Source of the DNA: Clostridiales bacterium
GTDB taxonomy: Bacteria > Bacillota_A > Clostridia > Christensenellales > Aristaeellaceae
NCBI GenBank assembly: GCA_012514855.1
Contig: JAAYZL010000192.1
Span: 1 to 12,542, forward strand
Direction of reading: 5' to 3'
DNA: 12,542 nucleotides
Made by a program: the position numbers and the translations under genes. Positions 7,038 through 12,542 of the stretch are shown here, one piece after another (position 1 is the stretch's first letter; every line of letters starts with the position of its first letter). The notes beneath the pieces were generated by a model. It did not search any database and had not been told where the DNA came from. It saw only the letters and a program-made list of their open reading frames with translations.

Positions 7038-8849
7038 ATGTTCCGGGAACAGAAGAGGGAATGGCTGCGCGCGGGGCTGTCGGCGGCGATTCTGGTCGCC
7101 GCGGTGGTGTTTTCCGAAAATAGCTGGATCGGGTTTATGATTTCGTACCTGATCGTCGGCTACCCGGTTCTGATAAAGGCGCTCCGGGGGATCGTCCGGT
7201 TTGAGATACTGGACGAGAGCTTTCTGATGACGATCGCGTCCCTCGGGGCGTTCGCGATCGGCGAGTACCCGGAGGGCGTCGCCGTGATGCTGTTTTACAC
7301 GGTCGGCGAGCTGTTTCAGGAGGCCGCGAACGGCCGCACGCGCGACGCGGTCGCGAAGCTGATGGACATCCGCCCCGACACGGCGACACTCGAGGGCGGC
7401 CGGACCGTGCCCGCGGAAACGGTCGCGGTCGGGAGCGCCATCGTCGTCCGCCCCGGCGAGCGCGTGCCGCTGGACGGCGCGGTGATCGGCGGGATCTCGG
7501 CGCTCGACCAGTCGGCGCTGACCGGCGAGTCGATGCCGCGCGGCGTCGCGGTCGGCGACCAGGCGCTCTCGGGGAGCGTCAACCTCGACGCGGTCTTGAC
7601 GCTGCGCGTCGAAAGGGCGTATTCCGACTCGACGGTCGCGAGGATACTAAAACTCGTCGAGTCCTCCGGCGAGCGCAAGGCCCGCGTCGAGGGCTTCCTC
7701 GCGCGGTTCGCCAGGGTCTACACCCCGATCGTCATCATTCTGGCGGTGCTCGTCGCGGGCGTGCCGGTGCTCATCGGCCAGCCGTTCGCGCCGTGGCTCA
7801 AGCGCGCGCTGATCTTCCTCGTCGTCTCCTGCCCGTGCGCGCTGGTCGTGTCGGTGCCGATGGGCTTCTTCGGCGGCATCGGCGGCGCGTCGCGCGCGGG
7901 GATACTGATCAAGGGCGCGAACTTCATGGAGGTGCTCGCGAAGGCGGAGGTGTTCGCCTTTGACAAGACCGGCACGCTGACCGAGGGCCGCTTCCGCGTT
8001 GCGGAGGTGCATGCCGAGGAGGTCTCCCCGGCGGAGCTGTTGAAGACCGCGGCGCTCGCCGAGCAGTTCAGCAGCCACCCGGTCGCGCGCTCGATCGTCG
8101 AGGCGCAGCCGGTGTCGCCGGACGGCGTGGCGGGCGTGCGCGAAGTGCCCGGCCGGGGCGTCCGGGCGGCGGTCGGGGGAAGGGACGTGCTCGCGGGCAG
8201 CCGGCGGATGCTGCTCGACGAGGGAATCAAAGCGCCCGAGCTCGACGGAACCGCGGTGTACGTGGCCGTCGACGGAACCTACGCCGGCGCGGTGATCCTC
8301 CGCGACGCCCCGAAGCCCGGCGCGCGGGAGGCGCTCGAAAAGCTCCGGGCGCTCGGCGTCAAGAAGACGGTGATGCTCTCCGGCGACGCGCGCACGACCA
8401 CCGAGCGCGTGGCAAAGGACGTCGGCGTCGACGAGTGCCTGGCGGAATTGATGCCGGGCGACAAGGTGGCCTCCGTCGAGCGGCTTCTCGCGGAGCATCC
8501 GGGCCGCGTCGCGTTCGTCGGCGACGGCATCAACGACGCGCCGGTGCTCGCGCGCGCGGACGTCGGGATCGCCATGGGCGGGCTCGGCGCCGACGCCGCG
8601 ATCGAGGCCGCGGACGTCGTATTGATGCGCGACGACCTCTCGAAGCTCGCGGCCGCGGTGCGCGTTTCGCGGCGCACGCTCGCAATCGTCAAGCAGAACA
8701 TCGCGCTGTCGATCGGCCTCAAGGTCGCGATGATGGGGCTCGGCGCGCTCGGGATCGTCGGCATGTGGGGCGCGGTGTTCGCGGACGTCGGCGTGACGAT
8801 CCTCGCGGTGCTCAACTCGATGCGCGCGCTGAACGGCGAACGATTTTAG
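7038..8849 (+). CDS. cadA: P1B-2 type Zn/Cd-exporting ATPase lacking an N-terminal metal-binding domain
   Basis: 603 residues. P-type ATPase motifs run in order: TGES (162-165), the ion-path motif CPC (265-267), the phosphorylation site DKTGT (D309), HP (347-348) and GDGIND (495-500). The last membrane helices carry K562 (LKVAMMG) and D583 (ADVGVT), the pair typical of the Zn/Cd/Pb (ZntA/CadA) subgroup, as opposed to the copper subgroup. The first membrane helix begins near residue 11, so there is no N-terminal HMA domain or Cys/His-rich tail; this is a compact but complete core. AGGGGGA is 7 nt before the ATG. It is co-transcribed with the CadC-like sensor and would expel Zn2+/Cd2+ when the sensor releases the operator. 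The zntA name would fit equally well. Confidence 0.94.
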   Translation: MFREQKREWLRAGLSAAILVAAVVFSENSWIGFMISYLIVGYPVLIKALRGIVRFEILDESFLMTIASLGAFAIGEYPEGVAVMLFYTVGELFQEAANGRTRDAVAKLMDIRPDTATLEGGRTVPAETVAVGSAIVVRPGERVPLDGAVIGGISALDQSALTGESMPRGVAVGDQALSGSVNLDAVLTLRVERAYSDSTVARILKLVESSGERKARVEGFLARFARVYTPIVIILAVLVAGVPVLIGQPFAPWLKRALIFLVVSCPCALVVSVPMGFFGGIGGASRAGILIKGANFMEVLAKAEVFAFDKTGTLTEGRFRVAEVHAEEVSPAELLKTAALAEQFSSHPVARSIVEAQPVSPDGVAGVREVPGRGVRAAVGGRDVLAGSRRMLLDEGIKAPELDGTAVYVAVDGTYAGAVILRDAPKPGAREALEKLRALGVKKTVMLSGDARTTTERVAKDVGVDECLAELMPGDKVASVERLLAEHPGRVAFVGDGINDAPVLARADVGIAMGGLGADAAIEAADVVLMRDDLSKLAAAVRVSRRTLAIVKQNIALSIGLKVAMMGLGALGIVGMWGAVFADVGVTILAVLNSMRALNGERF

Positions 8850-8870
8850 ACCGAATCCGCGAAATGTTCG

Positions 8871-8904
8871 ACAACGAGCGCGACTTAACACGGTCGCGCT
8901 TGTC
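8871..8904 (+). terminator. Stem-loop after the ATPase gene, no T-tract
   Basis: AGCGCGAC (8877-8884) pairs with GTCGCGCT (8893-8900) around an 8-nt loop. Flanking GACA/TGTC can extend the stem across a bulge. No run of T follows on the plus strand, so this is at best a non-canonical terminator or an RNA 3'-end stabiliser. Its right arm overlaps the glyA -35. Confidence 0.45.
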
Positions 8905-8929
8905 ACATGCTCCCGACATCGCATAATAT
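8900..8929 (+). promoter_or_regulatory. Sigma-A promoter of glyA
   Basis: -35 TTGTCA (8900-8905) lies 18 nt from -10 TAATAT (8924-8929); CATAAT at 8922-8927 with 16-nt spacing is an equivalent reading. The start would fall near 8936, giving a leader under 30 nt, too short for a riboswitch. Confidence 0.65.
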
Positions 8930-8962
8930 TATGTAGAAAAACAGGTTGAGGAGGCAGCGACC

Positions 8963-10201
8963 ATGCTTGAATACCCCGCCGTACTTGAAGCCGATCCCGA
9001 GATTTACGAGGCCATGCAGCGCGAGCTCAGGCGCCAGCAGACCCACATCGAGCTGATCGCGTCGGAGAACTTCGTGAGCTCCGCGGTCATGCAGGCGATG
9101 GGTTCGCACCTTACGAACAAGTACGCCGAGGGATATCCCGGAAAGCGCTACTACGGCGGCTGCGAATTCGTCGACGTGGTCGAGGACCTGGCGCGCGAGC
9201 GCGCGAAAAAGCTGTTCGGCGCCGAGCACGCGAACGTCCAGCCGCACTCCGGCGCGCAGGCGAACATCGCCGTCTACTTTGCGCTGCTGGAGCCCGGCGA
9301 CACGATCATGGGCATGAGCCTCTCCAACGGCGGCCACCTGACGCACGGGAGCCCGGTCAACCTGTCCGGCAAGTACTTCAACGTGGTGCCCTACAACGTC
9401 GATCCCGAGACCGAGCGGCTCGACTACGCGGAAGTCCGCAGGGTCGCGCTCGAGTGCAGGCCGAAGATGATCGTCGCCGGCGCGAGCGCCTACGCGCGCG
9501 CGATCGACTTTCGGAAGTTCCGCGAAATCTGCGACGAGGTCGGCGCGGTTCTGATGGTGGATATGGCGCACATCGCGGGCCTGGTCGCCGCGGGCGAGCA
9601 CATGAGCCCGATCCCGTACGCCGAAATCGTGACCACCACGACGCACAAGACGCTGCGCGGCCCGCGCGGCGGCCTGATCCTCTGCCGCGAGGAATTCGCG
9701 AAGGCGATAGACAAGGCGATCTTCCCCGGCACGCAGGGCGGCCCGCTCGAGCATGTGATCGCGGCGAAAGCCGTGTGCTTCAGGGAGGCCATGACCGAGG
9801 AATTCATGGAGTACCAGCGCCGGATCGTCAAAAACGCCGCGAAGCTGGCCGCGAGCCTCACCGCGCGCGGCGTGAAATTGGTGTCCGGCGGAACCGACAA
9901 CCATATGATGCTCATCGACCTGTCCGACCTCGAAATCACCGGAAAGCAGCTCGAGGCCATGCTCGTATCGGCGAACATCACCGCGAACAAGAACACCGTC
10001 CCGCGCGAGAAGCGCTCGCCGTTTGTGACCAGCGGCCTGCGCGTCGGCACGCCCGCCGTCACGACGCGCGGCATGGCGGAGCCGGAGATGGCCGAAATCG
10101 CGGACATGATCGCGGACGTCGTCGAACAGGGCGAGGCCGTCCTGCCGGACGTCCGCGCGCGCGCTCTGAAGCTCTGCGAGCGCTTCCCGCTGTATGGATA
10201 A
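8963..10201 (+). CDS. glyA: Serine hydroxymethyltransferase
   Basis: 412 residues, the full normal length. PLP enzyme interconverting serine plus tetrahydrofolate with glycine plus 5,10-methylene-tetrahydrofolate in the cytoplasm. Recognisable landmarks are [10 protein letters not shown] (28-37), the [13 protein letters not shown] loop (54-66), QPHSGAQAN (93-101), [14 protein letters not shown] (198-211) and the PLP-lysine motif [14 protein letters not shown] with K229, the same position as in E. coli GlyA. The C-terminus carries [21 protein letters not shown] lies 8 nt before ATG 8963. The end overlaps the next gene by 8 nt, so glyA is followed in the same transcript by a dUTPase-like gene. 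Confidence 0.98.
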   Translation: MLEYPAVLEADPEIYEAMQRELRRQQTHIELIASENFVSSAVMQAMGSHLTNKYAEGYPGKRYYGGCEFVDVVEDLARERAKKLFGAEHANVQPHSGAQANIAVYFALLEPGDTIMGMSLSNGGHLTHGSPVNLSGKYFNVVPYNVDPETERLDYAEVRRVALECRPKMIVAGASAYARAIDFRKFREICDEVGAVLMVDMAHIAGLVAAGEHMSPIPYAEIVTTTTHKTLRGPRGGLILCREEFAKAIDKAIFPGTQGGPLEHVIAAKAVCFREAMTEEFMEYQRRIVKNAAKLAASLTARGVKLVSGGTDNHMMLIDLSDLEITGKQLEAMLVSANITANKNTVPREKRSPFVTSGLRVGTPAVTTRGMAEPEMAEIADMIADVVEQGEAVLPDVRARALKLCERFPLYG

Positions 10202-10565
10202 GCTCGAGCGCATCTTCGAAATGCAGGCGGCGTTCAACCGCGAGATCGCCGAGACGCGCAACCTCGAAGGCGTGACGGACGACGAGTGGCTGCAGAAGTT
10301 CGCGATGGCGGCGTTCGCGGAGCTCGGGGAGATGCTCGCCGGCACGAACTTCAAGTGGTGGAAAAATCCCCGGCCCACCGACGCCGAGTACGTCAAGGAG
10401 GAGATCGTCGACATACTGCACTTCTTCGTGAGCCTCGCGATCGCCTCGGGCATGGACGCCGACGAGCTCTTTCGGCGCTACTGCGAAAAAAATCAGGAAA
10501 ATTTCGACCGGCAGCACGGCAAATCGCAAAAGCCCGGCTACGACATCCACGAGCTCAACACCTGA
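10194..10565 (+). CDS. Dimeric-type dUTPase / MazG-fold nucleotide pyrophosphohydrolase
   Basis: 123 residues, all-alpha by composition. The metal-binding signature of the MazG/dimeric dUTPase superfamily is present: E43-x-x-E46 (AELGEM) and, 23 residues on, E70-x-x-D73 ([10 protein letters not shown]). FKWWK (53-57) and the C-terminal [12 protein letters not shown] motif are typical of the short dUTPase_2 group in Bacillota. It should hydrolyse dUTP, or another NTP, to the monophosphate plus pyrophosphate. The start ATG lies inside the end of glyA (8-nt overlap, ATGGATAA) and no convincing Shine-Dalgarno precedes it, so translation probably depends on ribosomes finishing glyA. A related MazG specificity is the main alternative. 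Confidence 0.88.
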   Translation: MDKLERIFEMQAAFNREIAETRNLEGVTDDEWLQKFAMAAFAELGEMLAGTNFKWWKNPRPTDAEYVKEEIVDILHFFVSLAIASGMDADELFRRYCEKNQENFDRQHGKSQKPGYDIHELNT

Positions 10566-10579
10566 AAACCAGCCCCCGA

Positions 10580-10614
10580 ACGGCCCGCAGGACACTCGTC
10601 CTCCGGGTCGTTTT
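10580..10614 (+). terminator. Rho-independent terminator after the glyA-dUTPase operon
   Basis: A 12-bp stem with one C/C mismatch and one G-U pair, CGGCCCG-C-AGGAC against GTCCT-C-CGGGTCG, around loop ACTC, is followed by TTTT (10611-10614). It begins 15 nt after the stop codon. Confidence 0.85.
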
Positions 10615-10615
10615 G

Positions 10616-10776
10616 ATACCAATTCCGAGCATGAATGCGTCGTCGCGTCGGATCTTTTCCCGTCCCGCGTTGTCGCTCTCCGCTCAACGTAGGCCCCGGC
10701 TACGCCTCGCTCCGGCTCCTAGCGGGACGGAAAAATCTCTCGCCGCTTTGGACGCATTCCCGATCTTCATTGGCAT
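10616..10776. repeat. 161-bp imperfect inverted-repeat element (MITE-like)
   Basis: The two ends are ~55-nt imperfect inverted copies. CCAAT (10619-10623) matches ATTGG (10769-10773). GAATGCGTC (10633-10641) matches GACGCATTC (10751-10759). TTTTCCCGTCCCGC (10655-10668) matches GCGGGACGGAAAAA (10722-10735) at 13 of 14 positions. The outer and middle blocks keep the same offset from both ends (ATACCAAT versus ATGCCAAT on the other strand). The 53-nt centre holds a small GTAGGCCCCGGCTAC dyad. No convincing gene lies inside. It fills most of the gap between the glyA operon terminator and dpaA. TTG flanks both ends as a possible but weak target duplication. Whether other copies exist cannot be seen here. 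Confidence 0.75.
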
Positions 10777-10780
10777 TTGA

Positions 10781-10808
10781 ACCCCGGCCCCCCCGCCGGC
10801 ATACGATG
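10781..10808 (+). promoter_or_regulatory. Candidate sigma-K promoter of dpaA-dpaB
   Basis: AC (10781-10782), 17 nt, then CATACGATG (10800-10808), which fits the sigma-K consensus AC-N16/17-CATANNNTA except for the last base. Transcription would begin near 10815, just before the ribosome-binding site. B. subtilis spoVF is transcribed by sigma-K in the mother cell. No sigma-A promoter is visible here. The -10 lies inside a GGCAT-ACG-ATGCC dyad. Confidence 0.45.
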
Positions 10809-10832
10809 CCCTGTCAGAAAGGTGGGGGTTCT

Positions 10833-11663
10833 ATGGACATTTTTGTCGCGGGGGGCGACCGCCGCAGCGCGTTCCTCGTCAGGCTTCTCCGGGATCGCGG
10901 GCTGGACGCGCGCGCGGCGGGGCTGGAGCGGTCGGGGCTCGCGCAGGTTCCGTCCGCGCCGCTGAAATCGGCCGGGGACGCGGAGACGGTGATCCTCAAC
11001 AGTCCGCTCAAGTGCGACCTCGCCGAGACGCCGTTCGGCATCGGGGACCTTCTCGGGCACTTACATTCCGGCGCGCATGTGGTGTTCGCGGGCCCGCAGA
11101 TCCCGCCGGCGGGGCTCGAGCGGTTCGACGTGCGCGATCTGACGAAGGACGAGGACTTCCTCCAGCGCAACGCGGAGCTGACCGCCGAGGGCGCGATCTA
11201 CGCGGCCATGCGCGCGTCGGAGCGCGCGATCATGGACTGCGACTGCCTGATCGTCGGCTGGGGGCGCATCGGCCGCGCGCTGACGGAGCGGCTGGTCGCG
11301 CTCGGCGCGCGCGCGACGGTCGCCTCGCGCACCGACCGCGGCATGCGGCTCGCGCAGTCCCGCGGCGCGCAGGCGGTCGAGACCGCCAGGATCGCCGACG
11401 CGCTGGCAGGAAGGCACATCGTGTTTTCGACGCCGCCCTACCCGGTGCTCGGGAAGGACGAACTCTCCCGCGCGGACGCCGGGACGCTGTTCATCGACCT
11501 CGCGAGCCCGCCCTACGGCATCGACCTGGAGGCGGCGCGCTCGCTCGATCTGCGCGCGTGGAGGGAACCCGGTCTGCCCGGCCGTTACTGCCCGGAGAGC
11601 GCCGCGATGGTCCTGATGTCGCACATACTCGCGCTTCGCAAAGGGGGAATCACATGTGACTGA
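10833..11663 (+). CDS. dpaA: Dipicolinate synthase subunit A
   Basis: 276 residues (B. subtilis SpoVFA is ~297). The N-terminal domain starts with VAGGDRR (5-11). The second domain is a dinucleotide-binding Rossmann fold with GWGRIGRA (142-149; G142, G144, G147), followed by VASRTDRG, FIDLASPPYGID (220-231) and EPGLPGRYCPESAA (245-258), the DpaA hallmark near the C-terminus. With DpaB it oxidises the lysine-pathway intermediate to dipicolinic acid, which is loaded into the spore core as the calcium salt for heat resistance and dormancy. I use ATG 10833 because GGTGGGGG ends 4 nt before it and homology begins there. The frame is open further upstream, but only through the inverted repeat. It overlaps dpaB by 8 nt. 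Confidence 0.95.
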   Translation: MDIFVAGGDRRSAFLVRLLRDRGLDARAAGLERSGLAQVPSAPLKSAGDAETVILNSPLKCDLAETPFGIGDLLGHLHSGAHVVFAGPQIPPAGLERFDVRDLTKDEDFLQRNAELTAEGAIYAAMRASERAIMDCDCLIVGWGRIGRALTERLVALGARATVASRTDRGMRLAQSRGAQAVETARIADALAGRHIVFSTPPYPVLGKDELSRADAGTLFIDLASPPYGIDLEAARSLDLRAWREPGLPGRYCPESAAMVLMSHILALRKGGITCD

Positions 11664-12285
11664 ACTCAAGGGCGCCCGCATCGGCTGCGTGATGACGGGA
11701 TCGTTCTGTACATTCGAAGCGGTGTTCGGGAGCTTTGAGGCGCTCGTCCAAGCGGGCGCGGAACTCTTTCCGATCATGTCCGAAAACGCCTATTCGCTCG
11801 ACACGCGCTTCGGAACCGCCGCCGAAATGCGCGAGGCGTTCGAGCGCATCGCGGGCCGGACGATCTGGCACACGCTGCAGGAGGTCGAGCCGATCGGCCC
11901 GCGGAAGCTGTTGGATATCGTCGTGGTCGCGCCGTGCACCGGCAACACGCTCGCGAAGCTCGCGCGGGGAATCACCGACACGCCCGCGACGATGGCCGCG
12001 AAGTCGCACCTGCGCAACGGCCGCCCGGTGCTTCTCGCCATCTCGACGAACGACGGCCTGGGGAGGTCGGCGAAGAGCATCGGCGCGCTGCTTGCGATGA
12101 AGCACATATTCTTCGTGCCGTTCCGACAGGACGACTGGCGCGGGAAGCCGAATTCGCTCGTTTCGGAGATGGAGCTCGTCCCCGAGGCCGCGGTCGAGGC
12201 GCTGAACAACCGCCAGATTCAGCCGCTTTTGCTGCCGTCTCGGCCAACTTCGACAGCGCAGGGAAAAGAAATTCGTCAAAATTGA
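11656..12285 (+). CDS. dpaB: Dipicolinate synthase subunit B (flavoprotein)
   Basis: 209 residues; B. subtilis SpoVFB is ~200. Flavoprotein-family fold with LKGARIGCVMTGSFCTF (4-20), SLDTRFG (47-53), VVVAPCTGNTLAKLA (89-103), TDTPATMAAKSHLRNGRP (107-124), ISTNDGLG (129-136) and FVPFRQDDWRGKPNS (153-167), all matching SpoVFB block for block. It forms the dipicolinate synthase with DpaA. The start is GTG 11656, within the end of dpaA (GTGACTGA overlap), with AAGGGGG ending 8 nt before it. The last ~15 residues (SRPTSTAQGKEIRQN) go past the conserved end and look unconstrained. No terminator follows; the next element, an rRNA-type promoter, starts 10 nt after the stop. Confidence 0.95.
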   Translation: MTELKGARIGCVMTGSFCTFEAVFGSFEALVQAGAELFPIMSENAYSLDTRFGTAAEMREAFERIAGRTIWHTLQEVEPIGPRKLLDIVVVAPCTGNTLAKLARGITDTPATMAAKSHLRNGRPVLLAISTNDGLGRSAKSIGALLAMKHIFFVPFRQDDWRGKPNSLVSEMELVPEAAVEALNNRQIQPLLLPSRPTSTAQGKEIRQN

Positions 12286-12294
12286 AAAAAACGC

Positions 12295-12323
12295 TTGACA
12301 ACGTACCCGCCGCTTGATATAAT
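12295..12323 (+). promoter_or_regulatory. Perfect-consensus extended promoter, probably of an rRNA operon
   Basis: TTGACA (12295-12300), exactly 17 nt, TATAAT (12318-12323), with TGA directly before the -10. Every element matches the sigma-A optimum. Start site expected near 12330. Such strength is typical of rRNA operons, and the downstream leader agrees. Confidence 0.9.
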
Positions 12324-12329
12324 AATCTT

Positions 12330-12542
12330 TGCCGCTTGAAACGGGGCGCCCCGGAGGGGGAACCGGGAGGGCGGCGGGCGAACCTTGAAAACGATACAGA
12401 GAAGGAATAACGGGAGTTTTTCGAGAGAAGGACTCGTCGCCGACGGCGACGGATTTCGGGGTTTGAGAGAGCCTTTGAAGTCTCCGAAAGGAAGAACAGT
12501 CAGATTCTGAGAGAGTTTTGACTCGGGGTCGTGAGAGAGGGG
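12330..12542 (+). other. Probable rRNA operon leader (16S gene beyond the window)
   Basis: No open frame with a ribosome-binding site is found here. The stretch holds a G-rich segment with the palindrome CGGGGCGCCCCG (12342-12353), then GAACCTTGAAAACGATACAG starting at 12380, which resembles the ACCTTGAAAACTGAATA-type leader/spacer segments of Bacillota rRNA operons. A GTCGCC-GAC-GGCGAC hairpin follows at 12436-12450, then a purine-rich region with three copies of TGAGAGAG (12464, 12508, 12532). The 16S 5' end is not reached, so the assignment is by promoter strength and leader resemblance. Confidence 0.7.

Noticed and set aside
7647..8924. 425-residue minus-strand frame opposite the ATPase gene
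   Set aside because: Antisense shadow of a gene with all P-type ATPase motifs; composition is R/H/A/D rich with no domain.
8930..8962. Riboswitch in front of glyA
   Set aside because: The leader from the predicted start to the ribosome-binding site is under 30 nt, too short for any known glycine, folate or purine riboswitch.
8903..10453. 516-residue open frame on the minus strand opposite glyA and the dUTPase gene
   Set aside because: It lies opposite two confidently identified genes. Its sequence is dominated by R, A, H and D repeats typical of reading GC-rich codons backwards, and no ribosome-binding site or family motif is seen.
10616..10776. CRISPR array or tRNA in the gap before dpaA
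   Set aside because: The repeats are inverted, not direct and spaced, and no cloverleaf with a T-loop GTTCRANNC can be formed.
10635..10832. Upstream extension of dpaA from ATG 10635
   Set aside because: The added 66 residues would be encoded by the inverted repeat and promoter, have no ribosome-binding site and no counterpart in the family. ATG 10833 has a good site and homology starts there.
12330..12542. Short protein gene after dpaB
   Set aside because: Frames are interrupted or lack start signals. The perfect promoter and CCTTGAAAACGATAC-type segment fit a stable-RNA leader better.

Overview
The window reads as chromosomal DNA from a GC-rich, endospore-forming member of the Bacillota, most likely a Clostridia-class lineage. 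Three things point there: a dipicolinate synthase gene pair (dpaA/dpaB, found essentially only in spore formers), strong purine-rich Shine-Dalgarno sequences with sigma-A type promoters, and a YesM/YesN-type two-component pair beside a lipoprotein sugar-binding protein. Third codon positions are strongly G/C, so long open frames appear on the wrong strand opposite almost every real gene; these are shadows. I see no phage, integrase, transposase or CRISPR sequence.

Left third (minus strand, 4744 down to 1): a membrane-anchored endonuclease/exonuclease/phosphatase-family enzyme with its own promoter, then a separately promoted signalling operon. That operon encodes a lipoprotein sugar-binding protein, a YesM-type histidine kinase and a YesN-type response regulator whose C-terminus is cut off by the window edge. 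The layout resembles the XylFII-LytS-YesN arrangement, in which a binding protein presents sugar to the kinase.

Middle (plus strand, 4772 to 8849): an unrecognised 300-residue soluble protein, a YugP-type membrane zinc metallopeptidase with a good terminator, and a metal-resistance operon. The last consists of a CadC-like ArsR-family sensor, with a palindromic operator on its promoter, and a P1B-2 Zn/Cd-exporting ATPase.

Right third (plus strand, 8900 to 12542): glyA overlaps a dimeric-type dUTPase/MazG-fold gene, giving two enzymes that both feed thymidylate synthesis, followed by a terminator. Next comes a 161-bp imperfect inverted repeat (MITE-like) with no coding content. The dpaA-dpaB operon follows, with a candidate sigma-K promoter. 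Last is a perfect-consensus extended promoter and a leader typical of a ribosomal RNA operon, whose 16S gene would lie just beyond the window.

The most interesting items are the putative three-component sugar sensor, the metal-sensor operon with readable binding sites and operator, the inverted-repeat element beside the sporulation promoter, the unassigned 300-residue protein, and the rRNA promoter directly abutting dpaB. I did not find a clearly unprecedented multi-gene system.
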